From assembly GCF_000686885.1 (NCBI RefSeq), contig NZ_JMLU01000002.1:205524-269523 (forward strand): 64,000 bases of DNA, read 5' to 3'. Position numbers and translations under genes: made by a program. The notes under the pieces are model-generated. The model worked only from the letters and a program-made list of their open reading frames with translations. It was not told the origin of the DNA and made no database searches. Of this stretch, positions 9,554-18,054 are shown piece after piece; positions within the stretch are counted from its first letter, which is position 1; each line of letters begins with the position of its first letter. The stretch comes from Flavobacterium sasangense DSM 21067. GTDB lineage: Bacteria > Bacteroidota > Bacteroidia > Flavobacteriales > Flavobacteriaceae.

Positions 9554-9578
9554 CATGCTAAAACGAGTTCAGCATGAC
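9554..9578 (-). repeat. REP-like hairpin element, copy A
   Basis: On the minus (sense) strand it reads GTCATGCTGAACTCG then TTTTAGCATG. CATGCT (9571-9576) pairs perfectly with AGCATG (9554-9559). It lies between moxR and the DUF58 gene inside the operon. A second, degenerate copy lies at 30592-30619 in another intercistronic gap and in the same sense orientation. Confidence 0.65.
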
Positions 9579-9605
9579 AAACGTTCTTTAATTTTTTCAG
9601 AAAAA

Positions 9606-10616
9606 TTATCTTGGAATTTCTACTGAATCTACAATTTGTTTGATTATTTCTGTACTGGTGATTCCTTCCATTTCGCGTTCTGGAGTTACCACAACTCTGT
9701 GTTGTAAAACCGGAATTGCTGCGTCTTTAATATCATCTGGTGTAACAAAATCTCTTCCGCGTAAAGCGGCAAAACCTTTGGCAGCATTTAAAATAGCTAT
9801 CGATGCTCTTGGTGAAGCGCCTAAATATAAAAATGCATTTTCGCGCGTGTTTAAAACAATTTTGGCTATGTATTCAATTAAGTTTTGTTCGATAAGAATT
9901 TGTTTTACTAGTTCTTGGAATTCGATTATATGACTTTGTGAAATAATGGTGGCAATAGCACTCATTTTATCACGACTTTGTAAATCATTTTCTTTTTGAA
10001 GAATGTGAATTTCTTCTGCTAAATTTGGATAATCAATATTAATTTTAAACAAGAAACGGTCTAATTGCGCTTCTGGTAAGCGATACGTTCCTTCTTGTTC
10101 AATTGGATTTTGTGTTGCAATAACCAAAAATGGTCTATCTAAAACATAAGTAGTTCCATCAGCGGTAATTTGACGTTCTTCCATAACTTCAAAAAGTGCT
10201 GCTTGGGTTTTAGCTGGAGCACGATTGATTTCGTCAATAAGTACAAAATTTGAAAAAATTGGTCCTTTTTTAAATTCAAATGTAGACTTAGATAAATCAA
10301 ATACAGATGTTCCAATAATATCAGAAGGCATTAAATCGGGAGTAAACTGAATTCGGCTAAAGTCTAACGATAATGTTTTTGCTAAAAGTTTGGCACTGAT
10401 AGTTTTTGCAACTCCAGGAACTCCTTCAAGTAAAACATGTCCATTTGATAAAACCGCTACTAAAAGTTGGTCAATCATTTTGTTTTGACCTACGATTACT
10501 TTTGCAATTTCAGCTTTTACTTTTTGAACATTATCTTGTAACGGTTGTAAGTTTAAACGAGACTCAAAGTTTAGATTTTCGTTTTCTTGATTATTGATTT
10601 CAAAATTATTTTCCAT
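9606..10616 (-). CDS. MoxR-family AAA+ ATPase
   Basis: A 336-residue cytoplasmic AAA+ ATPase acting as a chaperone-like assembly factor for membrane or secreted complexes. Walker A is GVPGVAKT (65-72), Walker B is LIDEINR (126-132), and sensor 1 follows as ATQNPIEQEGTYRLPEAQLDRF. The C-terminal lid contains GASPRASIAILNAAK. The length and motifs are typical and intact. Its start overlaps the DUF4350 stop by one base (TAATG), implying translational coupling. DUF58 and DUF4350/DUF4129 neighbours are the usual MoxR company. No VWA (BatA/B) genes follow, so this is not the aerotolerance bat operon. Confidence 0.94.
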   Translation of the reverse strand: MENNFEINNQENENLNFESRLNLQPLQDNVQKVKAEIAKVIVGQNKMIDQLLVAVLSNGHVLLEGVPGVAKTISAKLLAKTLSLDFSRIQFTPDLMPSDIIGTSVFDLSKSTFEFKKGPIFSNFVLIDEINRAPAKTQAALFEVMEERQITADGTTYVLDRPFLVIATQNPIEQEGTYRLPEAQLDRFLFKINIDYPNLAEEIHILQKENDLQSRDKMSAIATIISQSHIIEFQELVKQILIEQNLIEYIAKIVLNTRENAFLYLGASPRASIAILNAAKGFAALRGRDFVTPDDIKDAAIPVLQHRVVVTPEREMEGITSTEIIKQIVDSVEIPR

Positions 10617-11809
10617 TATAAATTCAGTTTTTCTAAAAGTTCGTTAAACGTTATTAATTCTTTTTCTGTTGTATTAGATTGATTTCTGAGTTTTTTTATA
10701 AAGAATACTACATCTTCAATATCTTTTTTACTTTTTCCTGTTTTTTGATTCAGTCTGTTTACAAAAGTATCATCTAAATTGTAGGTGTCTATATAATACT
10801 CATTTCTAATTTTTTCAAGAAAGAATATAATCTTCTTTTCTGCTATATTTTGATGATTTCTTTCTTGATAATATAGATTTCCAATTGTTTTGGTAAAATC
10901 TACAGTTGTGTTTTTTAGTTTTTCTTTAATTGGTATAATTCGTTGTCTTCTTTTTGCATTGAAAACAATAAAAATCATTAAGGTTATCCAAGCTAAAAAC
11001 CAAGCCCATTTTAAAGCGGGTTGACTTAATAAATATCGCATTGGCGAACTTGACAATTCTTCATTATCATATTGTTTTACTTTCCAATAAATGGGATTTT
11101 GCGATGGAATGTAGCCTAAAACATCTTCTGTGTATTTTATGTTTTTGTTTAACATATAATAATTGGTAAATGCTACAGGTTGTAAATGCAAATAGAAATT
11201 TCCGTTTTTGTATGGAACTCTAATGAAATTGGCAAATTTTTCTCCTTTAGAATTGATTTGTGTTCCTAAAACTTCTGTTTTGCTACTATCGATTTTAGAG
11301 AAATAGGCATTGTTGATTCCTTTGTTAAAATAGAAGTTATCAAGTTTTGCATTTCTTTCTAATTTGAATTTTAGCGAATCGGAGAAGTCGTTATTGTATG
11401 CAATTTCAAAACCAAGCGAATCTGCAAATTTTTCTGAAAAATTAGTATTACTGTAAAAAACAGTATTTCCATGACTAGTGAAATAGAAAAGTTCATTTTC
11501 AGAATATTCATCAATATTAGTTTGATGTTCAATTAGTAAGATTGTTCCTCTTATGTTGTATGTTGATTTTTCAACATTGTAATTTTTATCAAAATACTCA
11601 TAAGGAGACTCGTTGAATTTCTTTACTTTTTGAGGATTAAAAAACGATTTGTGTTCTTCATTAAACACATAAAGACCAAAAGGACTTTTTTCGTTTAGCG
11701 AATAACTTTCACTCCAATCAATTGGTTTTTCTTTTGTTGCGTCAGCCCAAATAATGCCAATTAAAATTAGCACTAAAAGAAATATGTATATTTTTAAACT
11801 CTTTGGCAT
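10616..11809 (-). CDS. DUF4350 domain membrane protein
   Basis: 397 residues. An N-terminal membrane anchor (about 5-23) is followed by a soluble, probably periplasmic, alpha/beta region (about 30-260) with the typical opening WSESYSLNEKSPFGLYVFNE. A second membrane helix (about 270-287, WAWFLAWITLMIFIVFNAKRR) and a C-terminal cytoplasmic helical tail complete it. Families with this architecture occur in MoxR operons. DUF4350 is loosely related to GldG/ABC-associated soluble domains, but that relation is family knowledge and not visible here. It is separated by 1 base from the upstream DUF4129 gene. Confidence 0.8.
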   Translation of the reverse strand: MPKSLKIYIFLLVLILIGIIWADATKEKPIDWSESYSLNEKSPFGLYVFNEEHKSFFNPQKVKKFNESPYEYFDKNYNVEKSTYNIRGTILLIEHQTNIDEYSENELFYFTSHGNTVFYSNTNFSEKFADSLGFEIAYNNDFSDSLKFKLERNAKLDNFYFNKGINNAYFSKIDSSKTEVLGTQINSKGEKFANFIRVPYKNGNFYLHLQPVAFTNYYMLNKNIKYTEDVLGYIPSQNPIYWKVKQYDNEELSSSPMRYLLSQPALKWAWFLAWITLMIFIVFNAKRRQRIIPIKEKLKNTTVDFTKTIGNLYYQERNHQNIAEKKIIFFLEKIRNEYYIDTYNLDDTFVNRLNQKTGKSKKDIEDVVFFIKKLRNQSNTTEKELITFNELLEKLNL

Positions 11810-11810
11810 A

Positions 11811-12521
11811 TTATTTTTTAGTGATTAATTTTAAAAAGGCTATTTCTGTTTTTTCAAAGTCAGTTTCATTCAAATTAAATTCGCCATACCAGCTATATTC
11901 ATAAACATAAGATAAAAATTGAAATTCATTTTTTAATTCAAGATTTGAAATTTCATTTAAGTAGTCTCCATTTGTTTTTTCAATATCCCATTCAATTATA
12001 TTGCGATCAGAAAGTGTTTTTAGAAGCCACAAATAATAATATCGTGTTGCCAAACGATAGTTTTTTTCATTTTTAATTTTTGTAATTAATGTATTGAAAT
12101 CTAATGAATGGATGTTTTCTTCAGTGGTTTCTGAAACAGTAATTTTATTTGATGATTTGCTAAATATCCAGCCTCCTTCTTTATTAATAATGGTTTTAAC
12201 TATTAGATAAACAACAAACAGGATAATTAAAATAGCAATTACCTTCATGGCAATTTCTAAGCCACTTAAACTATTTGGACCATTGCCAAAATCGAATAAG
12301 TTACTTAAAAAACGACCTACTGCATTCCAAAATCTATCCCATGCATTTGTGTCAACTTTTACGGGTTTTTCAATATAATTAAAATCTGAATCAGAATATT
12401 TTGCTTTTAAATTTTCGAATTTTCTTGATTCATGAACAGCAGAATCTATTTGGACTTGTGAAAAACAAACATCCAATTGTAAGAAAAGTATAAAGTAAAA
12501 AAATATGAATTTAAGCTTCAT
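11811..12521 (-). CDS. DUF4129 domain membrane protein
   Basis: 236 residues with a signal peptide (about 1-21, ending VCFSQ), a single membrane helix (about 90-112, IAMKVIAILIILFVVYLIVK) and a C-terminal cytoplasmic DUF4129 domain. The domain hallmarks are YRLATRYYYLWLLKTLSDRN, KTNGDYLNEI and YEYSWYGEF. DUF4129 is commonly fused to or encoded next to transglutaminase-like and MoxR/DUF58 proteins; its biochemical role is unknown. The gene overlaps the upstream membrane-protein gene by 11 bases, so the operon is translationally coupled. Confidence 0.82.
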   Translation of the reverse strand: MKLKFIFFYFILFLQLDVCFSQVQIDSAVHESRKFENLKAKYSDSDFNYIEKPVKVDTNAWDRFWNAVGRFLSNLFDFGNGPNSLSGLEIAMKVIAILIILFVVYLIVKTIINKEGGWIFSKSSNKITVSETTEENIHSLDFNTLITKIKNEKNYRLATRYYYLWLLKTLSDRNIIEWDIEKTNGDYLNEISNLELKNEFQFLSYVYEYSWYGEFNLNETDFEKTEIAFLKLITKK

Positions 12522-13449
12522 CTGTTCCTATTAAATCGATGTTATTATTGATACTAACGTTTTCCATTTCTTCTTTGCAACTGTAAAAAATAACACCTTG
12601 GTTTATTAAAACAATATTTTGTAGGGTGTAATTAAATATGATTGAAATTATAACAATAACAAGAAGTAAAATCATAACAAAAGAAATTGCATTATCAGGA
12701 TTTTGTTGCAATGATTCTGGATTTGAAAAAACAGTTATGATTCCAATAAAATAAGGTATTAATGTAAAAATTCCAAGTGTTATTTGAACAATCATTTGTA
12801 CAATAAATGTAGAACCAATGATAGGCCAATATTTGCTTTTTAGCATTAAAACTGCTTTTTTAATTGCTTCAAAATAACCGATTTCTTCTGTTATATAGTG
12901 AAAATAAGTTAAGGCAATAAAACTTGTTAATGTTGGTAGCAATAAAAAAATCAGTGGAATTCCTATTAAAATAAAAATTGATAAAAAGGTTAGAGCTACA
13001 ACTATCACTATCAAAGGCAATAATATGATTAATGATAAAAAATAAAATCCTATGATTCTGACTAATTTACTTTTGAAGTATTTAAATAAATTTTCAAAAT
13101 TTCTTTCCTTTTTTTCTTCAATTAGCTTTAAATAACCAACAGGAAATGAATAGTTGATGATTGATATTAGCATTATAAGAAAAATCATGGCTATTCCAAA
13201 ACCAATGAATAGTCCAATATTACCATATATTTCATTAGCCAAACTGTTTTGATTTCCATTTCGAAGTCCTTCAAAAGTACCTTTGATGAATATGTTGGAG
13301 AAAAAATAAATCACCACTACTAGAAGTAATAGCAATCCTCCATTAATGATAAAATAGTTTTTAAAGTAATTTTTTCCTTCCAACTTAAAAAAGTTAAAAG
13401 TATCTCCTACAAGAGCACTAAACTCTCTTTTTTTATAAAGTTGAAACAT
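12511..13449 (-). CDS. Multispan membrane protein, unknown function
   Basis: 312 residues with at least six long hydrophobic segments (for example LLLLVVVIYFFSN, a long run near 140-185, and MILLLVIVIISIIFNY near 260-275) and a short soluble C-terminus. It resembles the glycerophosphodiester-phosphodiesterase-type or DUF975-like membrane families only in general character; I do not assign it. It overlaps the SpoIIM-like gene by 17 bases at its start and the DUF4129 gene by 11 bases at its end, so it is clearly part of the operon. Confidence 0.75.
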   Translation of the reverse strand: MFQLYKKREFSALVGDTFNFFKLEGKNYFKNYFIINGGLLLLLVVVIYFFSNIFIKGTFEGLRNGNQNSLANEIYGNIGLFIGFGIAMIFLIMLISIINYSFPVGYLKLIEEKKERNFENLFKYFKSKLVRIIGFYFLSLIILLPLIVIVVALTFLSIFILIGIPLIFLLLPTLTSFIALTYFHYITEEIGYFEAIKKAVLMLKSKYWPIIGSTFIVQMIVQITLGIFTLIPYFIGIITVFSNPESLQQNPDNAISFVMILLLVIVIISIIFNYTLQNIVLINQGVIFYSCKEEMENVSINNNIDLIGTDEA

Positions 13450-14410
13450 ATTTTTTTACTTTTTTATGAACTATGAAAGGATAAATTAAATAATAAAAAC
13501 TGATTAATGATAACGTTATCAAAATAATTCCTACACTTAAATAAGTTGGCATTTCCATAGAATATCGTGTTACATAACCTTCTAAAAAACCAGCTGCAAA
13601 TGTAAAAGGCATGGTACTTAAAAAGATTTTGAAACTATTTTGGAAACCAATTTTGAAAGATTCTAATCGTGAAAAAGTTTTGGGAAATAAAATACTTGCA
13701 CCTAAAATAAAACCGGCACCTGCTTCAATTACCATAGCAAAAATTTCCATTGATCCATGAATCCAAATTCCTCTAACGCTTTCCCAAAATACGTCTCTTT
13801 GGTAAAAAAAATATTGGAATGAGCCTAACATGATACAGTTGTTTAATAAAACATAGAAAGTACCAATGCCTATGAAAATTCCTAAAAAGTAGGAGAGTGC
13901 TCCGACTTTTAGATTGTTTAAGGTAATTGCAATGAAGCCTCCCCAGTTGCTGCCAGTTTTATATACGGCGACAGGATTTCCGTCTTCAATGTTTTCTAAA
14001 GTCATATTTACATATTGATCGCCTAAAATTAAACGAACAAACGAATCGTCGTTTTTGGCAGAGACTACACCAATAGCAGTTAAAATAGTGAATATTAAAA
14101 ACGCATACATTACGTATCTTCTATATTCATAAACAAGTAATGGCACTTCGGTTAAAAAGAAATGTTTTATCCGATTGGTTTCTGTTCTTTTGGTTTTATA
14201 AATTTTTTGATACGTTTGTGCAGCTAAATGGTTTAGATACACAACTGTTTTACTTTTAGGATAATACGTTTGAGCGTAGGATAAATCATTAACTAAATGT
14301 ATATACAGATTGGCTAAATCATCTGGATTTTTTTTAGCTTTACCAAAAATTGCTTGTTCAAATTCAAGCCATTTTTCTTTATTTTGCTTTATGAATGCTA
14401 TTTCTCTCAT
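13433..14410 (-). CDS. Stage II sporulation protein M (SpoIIM)-like membrane protein
   Basis: 325 residues. A cytoplasmic N-terminal helical part (REIAFIKQNKEKWLEFEQ; about 1-95) precedes five to six membrane segments. Family-typical features are the NNLKVGALSYFLGIFIGIGTFYVLLNN segment (positions about 175-205) and the IHGSMEIFAMVIEAGAGF helix (about 220-240). In Bacillus, SpoIIM serves septal peptidoglycan remodelling. In non-sporulating Bacteroidetes it occurs with RDD and MoxR genes and its role is unknown. It is the first gene of the minus-strand operon and diverges from the RDD gene across only 20 bases. Confidence 0.88.
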   Translation of the reverse strand: MREIAFIKQNKEKWLEFEQAIFGKAKKNPDDLANLYIHLVNDLSYAQTYYPKSKTVVYLNHLAAQTYQKIYKTKRTETNRIKHFFLTEVPLLVYEYRRYVMYAFLIFTILTAIGVVSAKNDDSFVRLILGDQYVNMTLENIEDGNPVAVYKTGSNWGGFIAITLNNLKVGALSYFLGIFIGIGTFYVLLNNCIMLGSFQYFFYQRDVFWESVRGIWIHGSMEIFAMVIEAGAGFILGASILFPKTFSRLESFKIGFQNSFKIFLSTMPFTFAAGFLEGYVTRYSMEMPTYLSVGIILITLSLISFYYLIYPFIVHKKVKKYVSTL

Positions 14411-14430
14411 GAAATGCTAAAATATAAAAT

Positions 14431-15171
14431 ATGACACAATTATCAATAAATACTACACAAAATGTAAATATAAATTTTACAGCAGCTTCAGTTGGTGATC
14501 GAATTTTCGCACAACTACTTGATTTTCTGGTTATGATAGCTTATGCTGTAGTTGTAGGATTTGTTTTGGATTTAACTGGTTTGGCTGCTGCAATTGAAGG
14601 CTTAGATAATTGGTCTAAAATGGCAATTTACTTGTTAATCTATTCTCCAATAATGTTTTATACCATAGTGCAAGAAAGTTTGTGGGAAGGACAAACAATA
14701 GGAAAACGAATAATGAAAACTAAAGTAATTAAACTAGATGGTTATCAAGCTAGTTTTGGAGATTACTTAGTACGCTGGTTATTTAGATTAGTAGAAATAT
14801 TTATTGGAAATGGAGTTATAGCTTTAATAGCAGTAATTGCAAGTGCGAAAAATCAACGCTTAGGTGATATGGCTGCAGGAACTGCGGTTATTACTTTGAA
14901 AAATAAAATTAATATCAATCATACCATTATTCAAGATGTTCATTCTGATTATGTTCCTACGTATCCTTTAGTAATTAAACTTTCGGATAATGATGTTAGG
15001 ATTATCAAAGAAACATTTGAAATCGCAATTGTGTCTAGAGATTTTCAAACTATTGTGAAATTAAGAGAAAAAGTTATAGCAGTTACGGGTATAAAAAATC
15101 AATCAGGGAATGATCAAGATTTTATCAGAACTTTATTGAAAGACTATAACTATTACACTCAAAATATGTAA
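14431..15171 (+). CDS. RDD-family membrane protein
   Basis: 246 residues. The RDD domain occupies about 20-165 with three hydrophobic segments. Characteristic motifs are SVGDRIFAQLLDFLVMIAYA (Arg and Asp conserved), QTIGKRIMKTKVIKLDG and NQRLGDMAAGTAVI. The C-terminal soluble tail (about 170-246) has no recognised motif. RDD proteins are thought to be transport-related membrane proteins. The SpoIIM gene diverges 20 bases upstream and this pairing is conserved in many Bacteroidetes, so a shared function with the MoxR operon is likely. It ends 7 bases from the converging T9SS cargo gene. Confidence 0.88.
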   Translation: MTQLSINTTQNVNINFTAASVGDRIFAQLLDFLVMIAYAVVVGFVLDLTGLAAAIEGLDNWSKMAIYLLIYSPIMFYTIVQESLWEGQTIGKRIMKTKVIKLDGYQASFGDYLVRWLFRLVEIFIGNGVIALIAVIASAKNQRLGDMAAGTAVITLKNKININHTIIQDVHSDYVPTYPLVIKLSDNDVRIIKETFEIAIVSRDFQTIVKLREKVIAVTGIKNQSGNDQDFIRTLLKDYNYYTQNM

Positions 15172-15178
15172 TTTAATC

Positions 15179-16966
15179 TTATCTGTTTATATATAAATAT
15201 CCAGTTAAAGGTTCCTTGTAATTAGGGTCGTTTAAATTAAGTATGTAAAAATAAGTTCCTGCTGGAGCTAATGTACTTCCAACACCATCTTCTACATAGC
15301 CATTCCAATCAGCCTTGTTGTTATTTCCTGTCCATAAATGTTTGCCCCAACGATTGTAAATCAATAACTCGAAGTTTACAAAAATATCGCGAAGACCATC
15401 GATAAAAAAAGTATCATTTGAGCCGTCACCATTAGGAGAAACGGCATTGTAAACTACTGGCGGGCAATTTTCTGTTAAAAGTTGGAATGAAGTAACAGAA
15501 AAGCAACCGTTATCAATACGAACAAAAATTTCTTTTGGAGTGGTAAGTGCATCGTAATTAGAACTGTTTACGATTGGATTTATATTTTGTACGGCATCAT
15601 TATAAGTCTCATGAAAAGAGATTAAATGAGTAGGATTTGTACTAACCAATGCAGCATATCCAGAAAAATCAAAAATTCCTCTAGTTAAACCAAGATTACA
15701 AGAAGTTAATGAGTTTAGGGGATTGAAAATAGGAGAAACTATCAATTCAATTTCTATTTGGAACGAATTATTGTTTTCAATTAATTCAGGTCTAATTCCT
15801 GTTCCATTTCCAGTATCATCAACAACTGCTTGTAATGTGAAATTTAATGGGACAGAACTTGGTATAGTTAGTGTGATATTTCCGTTTTCGCTTCCGCCGA
15901 TTGGAATTGTATTTTGAGTATATGTTGTAGCAATGGCTAGTGTTCCTGCGTAAAAAGTAATTGGGGTGTTGGCTTGTAAAACTTCTGTGCTATTCAAATT
16001 TGAAACAGTAAAATCAATTGTGACTTCTCTGGAATTACAAGTGGAATTTGGATTTTCTAATACAATGGTTGCATCGGGTAATTGACTGTTTAGTTTGGTA
16101 ACAACAGTGTTAATCATAATGAAATCTTGAAAAGAAGTCAATGCGATTGAAGCATTCGTATCTCCTATAGAAATATAACTATCAATATCATAAATGTCTA
16201 AATCCATATTGTATAGTTGGTTCGATCCAGTAACTGAGTTAGTACTATTAAATACGTTATTAGGAGGGTTAAAAGGGTTGCTAATAACGGTGCCATTTAC
16301 AGTAAATGTTTCTGTTGGTAATTGTGAATCTCCTTCCCAAGCTATAAATCCAGCTTTAGCGTTTGCGTTGTTAAGTACATATAAATTAGTTAAATCTATT
16401 TGCAAAGCATCAGGAACTCCTTGTAAACCATCATAAATATTTAGCTGATTTAGAGGCAAACTCGGATTTTCATAAACAATTAAAATTGCCCAACCAGCGA
16501 AATTTGTCTTTCTACTGTAATGAAGCGCTTCAAAAGGAGAAATGTCTAAATTAGAAAGGGTGTAAGTTCCATTTCCTGTTGTTTGAACAAAAGTTGTTAT
16601 ATCTTTAAATGCACTAAAGTAAGTAAAAGTGCTAGGGTTGAAAAATCTCGAATGTGAAAAAGTTCTATCAGGTGTAATTGTGGTACCGTTTAAATCAACT
16701 TGAAAATCACCATCTCCACTTCCTGCCCAATATAAATAGGCTCTAATCACAGTATCACTTGGACCAAGATTTAGCGTTGCAGATGAAGAAGTATTGGTTA
16801 CATAGAAATTAGTTGGATTGTTTTCAGCCGTATTCATAGTATTTCCTACAAAAGTAAAGTCATAACGTCCGTTTACTTGAGTATATAACGAAATATTTTG
16901 CCCAAAGAATAAAAATGGTGACAAAAGAAATCCAATAAACAGTAGGAGAGTAATTTTTTTAATCAT
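15179..16966 (-). CDS. Secreted protein with T9SS type B sorting domain
   Basis: About 595 residues from the preferred start. The open frame extends to 17038, but the Met at 16966 begins a clean signal peptide (MIKKITLLLFIGFLLSPFLFFGQ), whereas the longer form would bury it behind 24 polar residues. An N-terminal beta-rich domain carries VIRAYLYWAGSGDGDFQVDL and NFAGWAILIVYE, as in many Bacteroidetes surface proteins. A CARDB-like Ig segment follows (about residues 290-395). The C-terminal 90 residues are a gliding-motility-associated type B domain (VSPNGDGSNDTFFIDGL, YNRWGKHLWTG, PAGTYFYIL) ending in YLYINR. It should be exported by Sec then T9SS and attached or released at the surface. Function is otherwise unknown. 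Confidence 0.88.
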   Translation of the reverse strand: MIKKITLLLFIGFLLSPFLFFGQNISLYTQVNGRYDFTFVGNTMNTAENNPTNFYVTNTSSSATLNLGPSDTVIRAYLYWAGSGDGDFQVDLNGTTITPDRTFSHSRFFNPSTFTYFSAFKDITTFVQTTGNGTYTLSNLDISPFEALHYSRKTNFAGWAILIVYENPSLPLNQLNIYDGLQGVPDALQIDLTNLYVLNNANAKAGFIAWEGDSQLPTETFTVNGTVISNPFNPPNNVFNSTNSVTGSNQLYNMDLDIYDIDSYISIGDTNASIALTSFQDFIMINTVVTKLNSQLPDATIVLENPNSTCNSREVTIDFTVSNLNSTEVLQANTPITFYAGTLAIATTYTQNTIPIGGSENGNITLTIPSSVPLNFTLQAVVDDTGNGTGIRPELIENNNSFQIEIELIVSPIFNPLNSLTSCNLGLTRGIFDFSGYAALVSTNPTHLISFHETYNDAVQNINPIVNSSNYDALTTPKEIFVRIDNGCFSVTSFQLLTENCPPVVYNAVSPNGDGSNDTFFIDGLRDIFVNFELLIYNRWGKHLWTGNNNKADWNGYVEDGVGSTLAPAGTYFYILNLNDPNYKEPLTGYLYINR

Positions 16967-17076
16967 TTGAGAGCCATTAATTTGGTTCCAATTTACTATA
17001 TTTTTTTTAAAAAACGATATATTGAATTCAGATAACATAAAAAATTAGTAATTTTCCGAATTATTTAAAGGTTTTA

Positions 17077-18054
17077 ATGAAGTATCAAATTCAAAAGTAT
17101 TCAAACGAACATTATAAAGAATGGAACAATTTTGTAGCCCATGCTAAAAATGCAACATTCTTGTTTCATCGCGATTTTATGGAATATCATCAAGATCGAT
17201 TTGAAGATTATTCGCTTTTGATTTTTGATGAAAAGAATCATTTGAAAGCCATTTTACCTGCAAATAAAGTAGAAAATACGCTGTATTCTCATCAAGGATT
17301 GACCTATGGAGGTTTGGTTTTAAACCAAAAAACAAGACTTCAAGAAGTAATTGAAATAGTACATTCAGTATTACAGTTTTCGAATGAAAATTCGATTTCG
17401 TCAATTAATCTAAAACAATTGCCAACTATTTATCATGAATCGCCTTCTGATGAAATGGAGTATTTAAGTTTTATTTTAAATGCGAAATTAATTAGAAGAG
17501 ATAGTTTGTCGGTTATTAATTTAGAAACCGATTTCGAATTTAGTAGTAGTAGGGCAGAAGGAATAAAAAGAGGAACTGATTTTGGTTTAGAATTTAGAGA
17601 AGAACAAGATTTTACTTCGTTTTGGAATGAAATATTAATTCCTAATTTAGCACAAAAGCATCAGGCAAAACCTGTTCATTCGTTAGAAGAGATAGCCTAT
17701 TTGAAATCTAAATTTCCAAATAATATTAGACAATTCAATGTTTATAAAGAAGGGAAAATCATTGCAGGAACAACCGTTTTTGAAAGTGATTTTGTAGCAC
17801 ATTCGCAATATATTTCGGCAGATGAATCAAAAAATACAACCGGAAGTTTAGATTTTTTACACAACAGATTAATAACCTATACGTTTCGTAATAAAAAGTA
17901 TTTCGATTTCGGAATTTCAAATGAAAATCAAGGACAAAATATCAATCAAGGATTGCTGTTTTGGAAAGAAGGTTTTGGAGCACGAACCATTGTTCAAAAT
18001 TTTTATGAGATTGAAACCAAAAACTATCCACTTTTAGAAAGCGTTTTGATATGA
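17077..18054 (+). CDS. FemAB-like GNAT acyltransferase
   Basis: 325 residues in a duplicated GNAT layout like FemAB/peptidoglycan-bridge enzymes. The N-terminal part opens with [24 protein letters not shown] and has [19 protein letters not shown]. The C-terminal part has [38 protein letters not shown] and [21 protein letters not shown]. Such proteins in polysaccharide loci probably acylate or aminoacylate sugars or lipid-linked intermediates. It overlaps the following aminotransferase gene by 4 bases (ATGA) and heads the polysaccharide operon. Confidence 0.8.
   Translation: MKYQIQKYSNEHYKEWNNFVAHAKNATFLFHRDFMEYHQDRFEDYSLLIFDEKNHLKAILPANKVENTLYSHQGLTYGGLVLNQKTRLQEVIEIVHSVLQFSNENSISSINLKQLPTIYHESPSDEMEYLSFILNAKLIRRDSLSVINLETDFEFSSSRAEGIKRGTDFGLEFREEQDFTSFWNEILIPNLAQKHQAKPVHSLEEIAYLKSKFPNNIRQFNVYKEGKIIAGTTVFESDFVAHSQYISADESKNTTGSLDFLHNRLITYTFRNKKYFDFGISNENQGQNINQGLLFWKEGFGARTIVQNFYEIETKNYPLLESVLI

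Noticed and set aside
9606..10616. Bat/aerotolerance operon identity for the MoxR cluster
   Set aside because: No BatA/BatB VWA genes follow; SpoIIM, RDD, DUF4350 and DUF4129 partners mark a different cluster.
15179..17038. Longer start at 17038 for the type B cargo gene
   Set aside because: It places 24 polar residues ahead of a clear signal peptide; the Met at 16966 is preferred.
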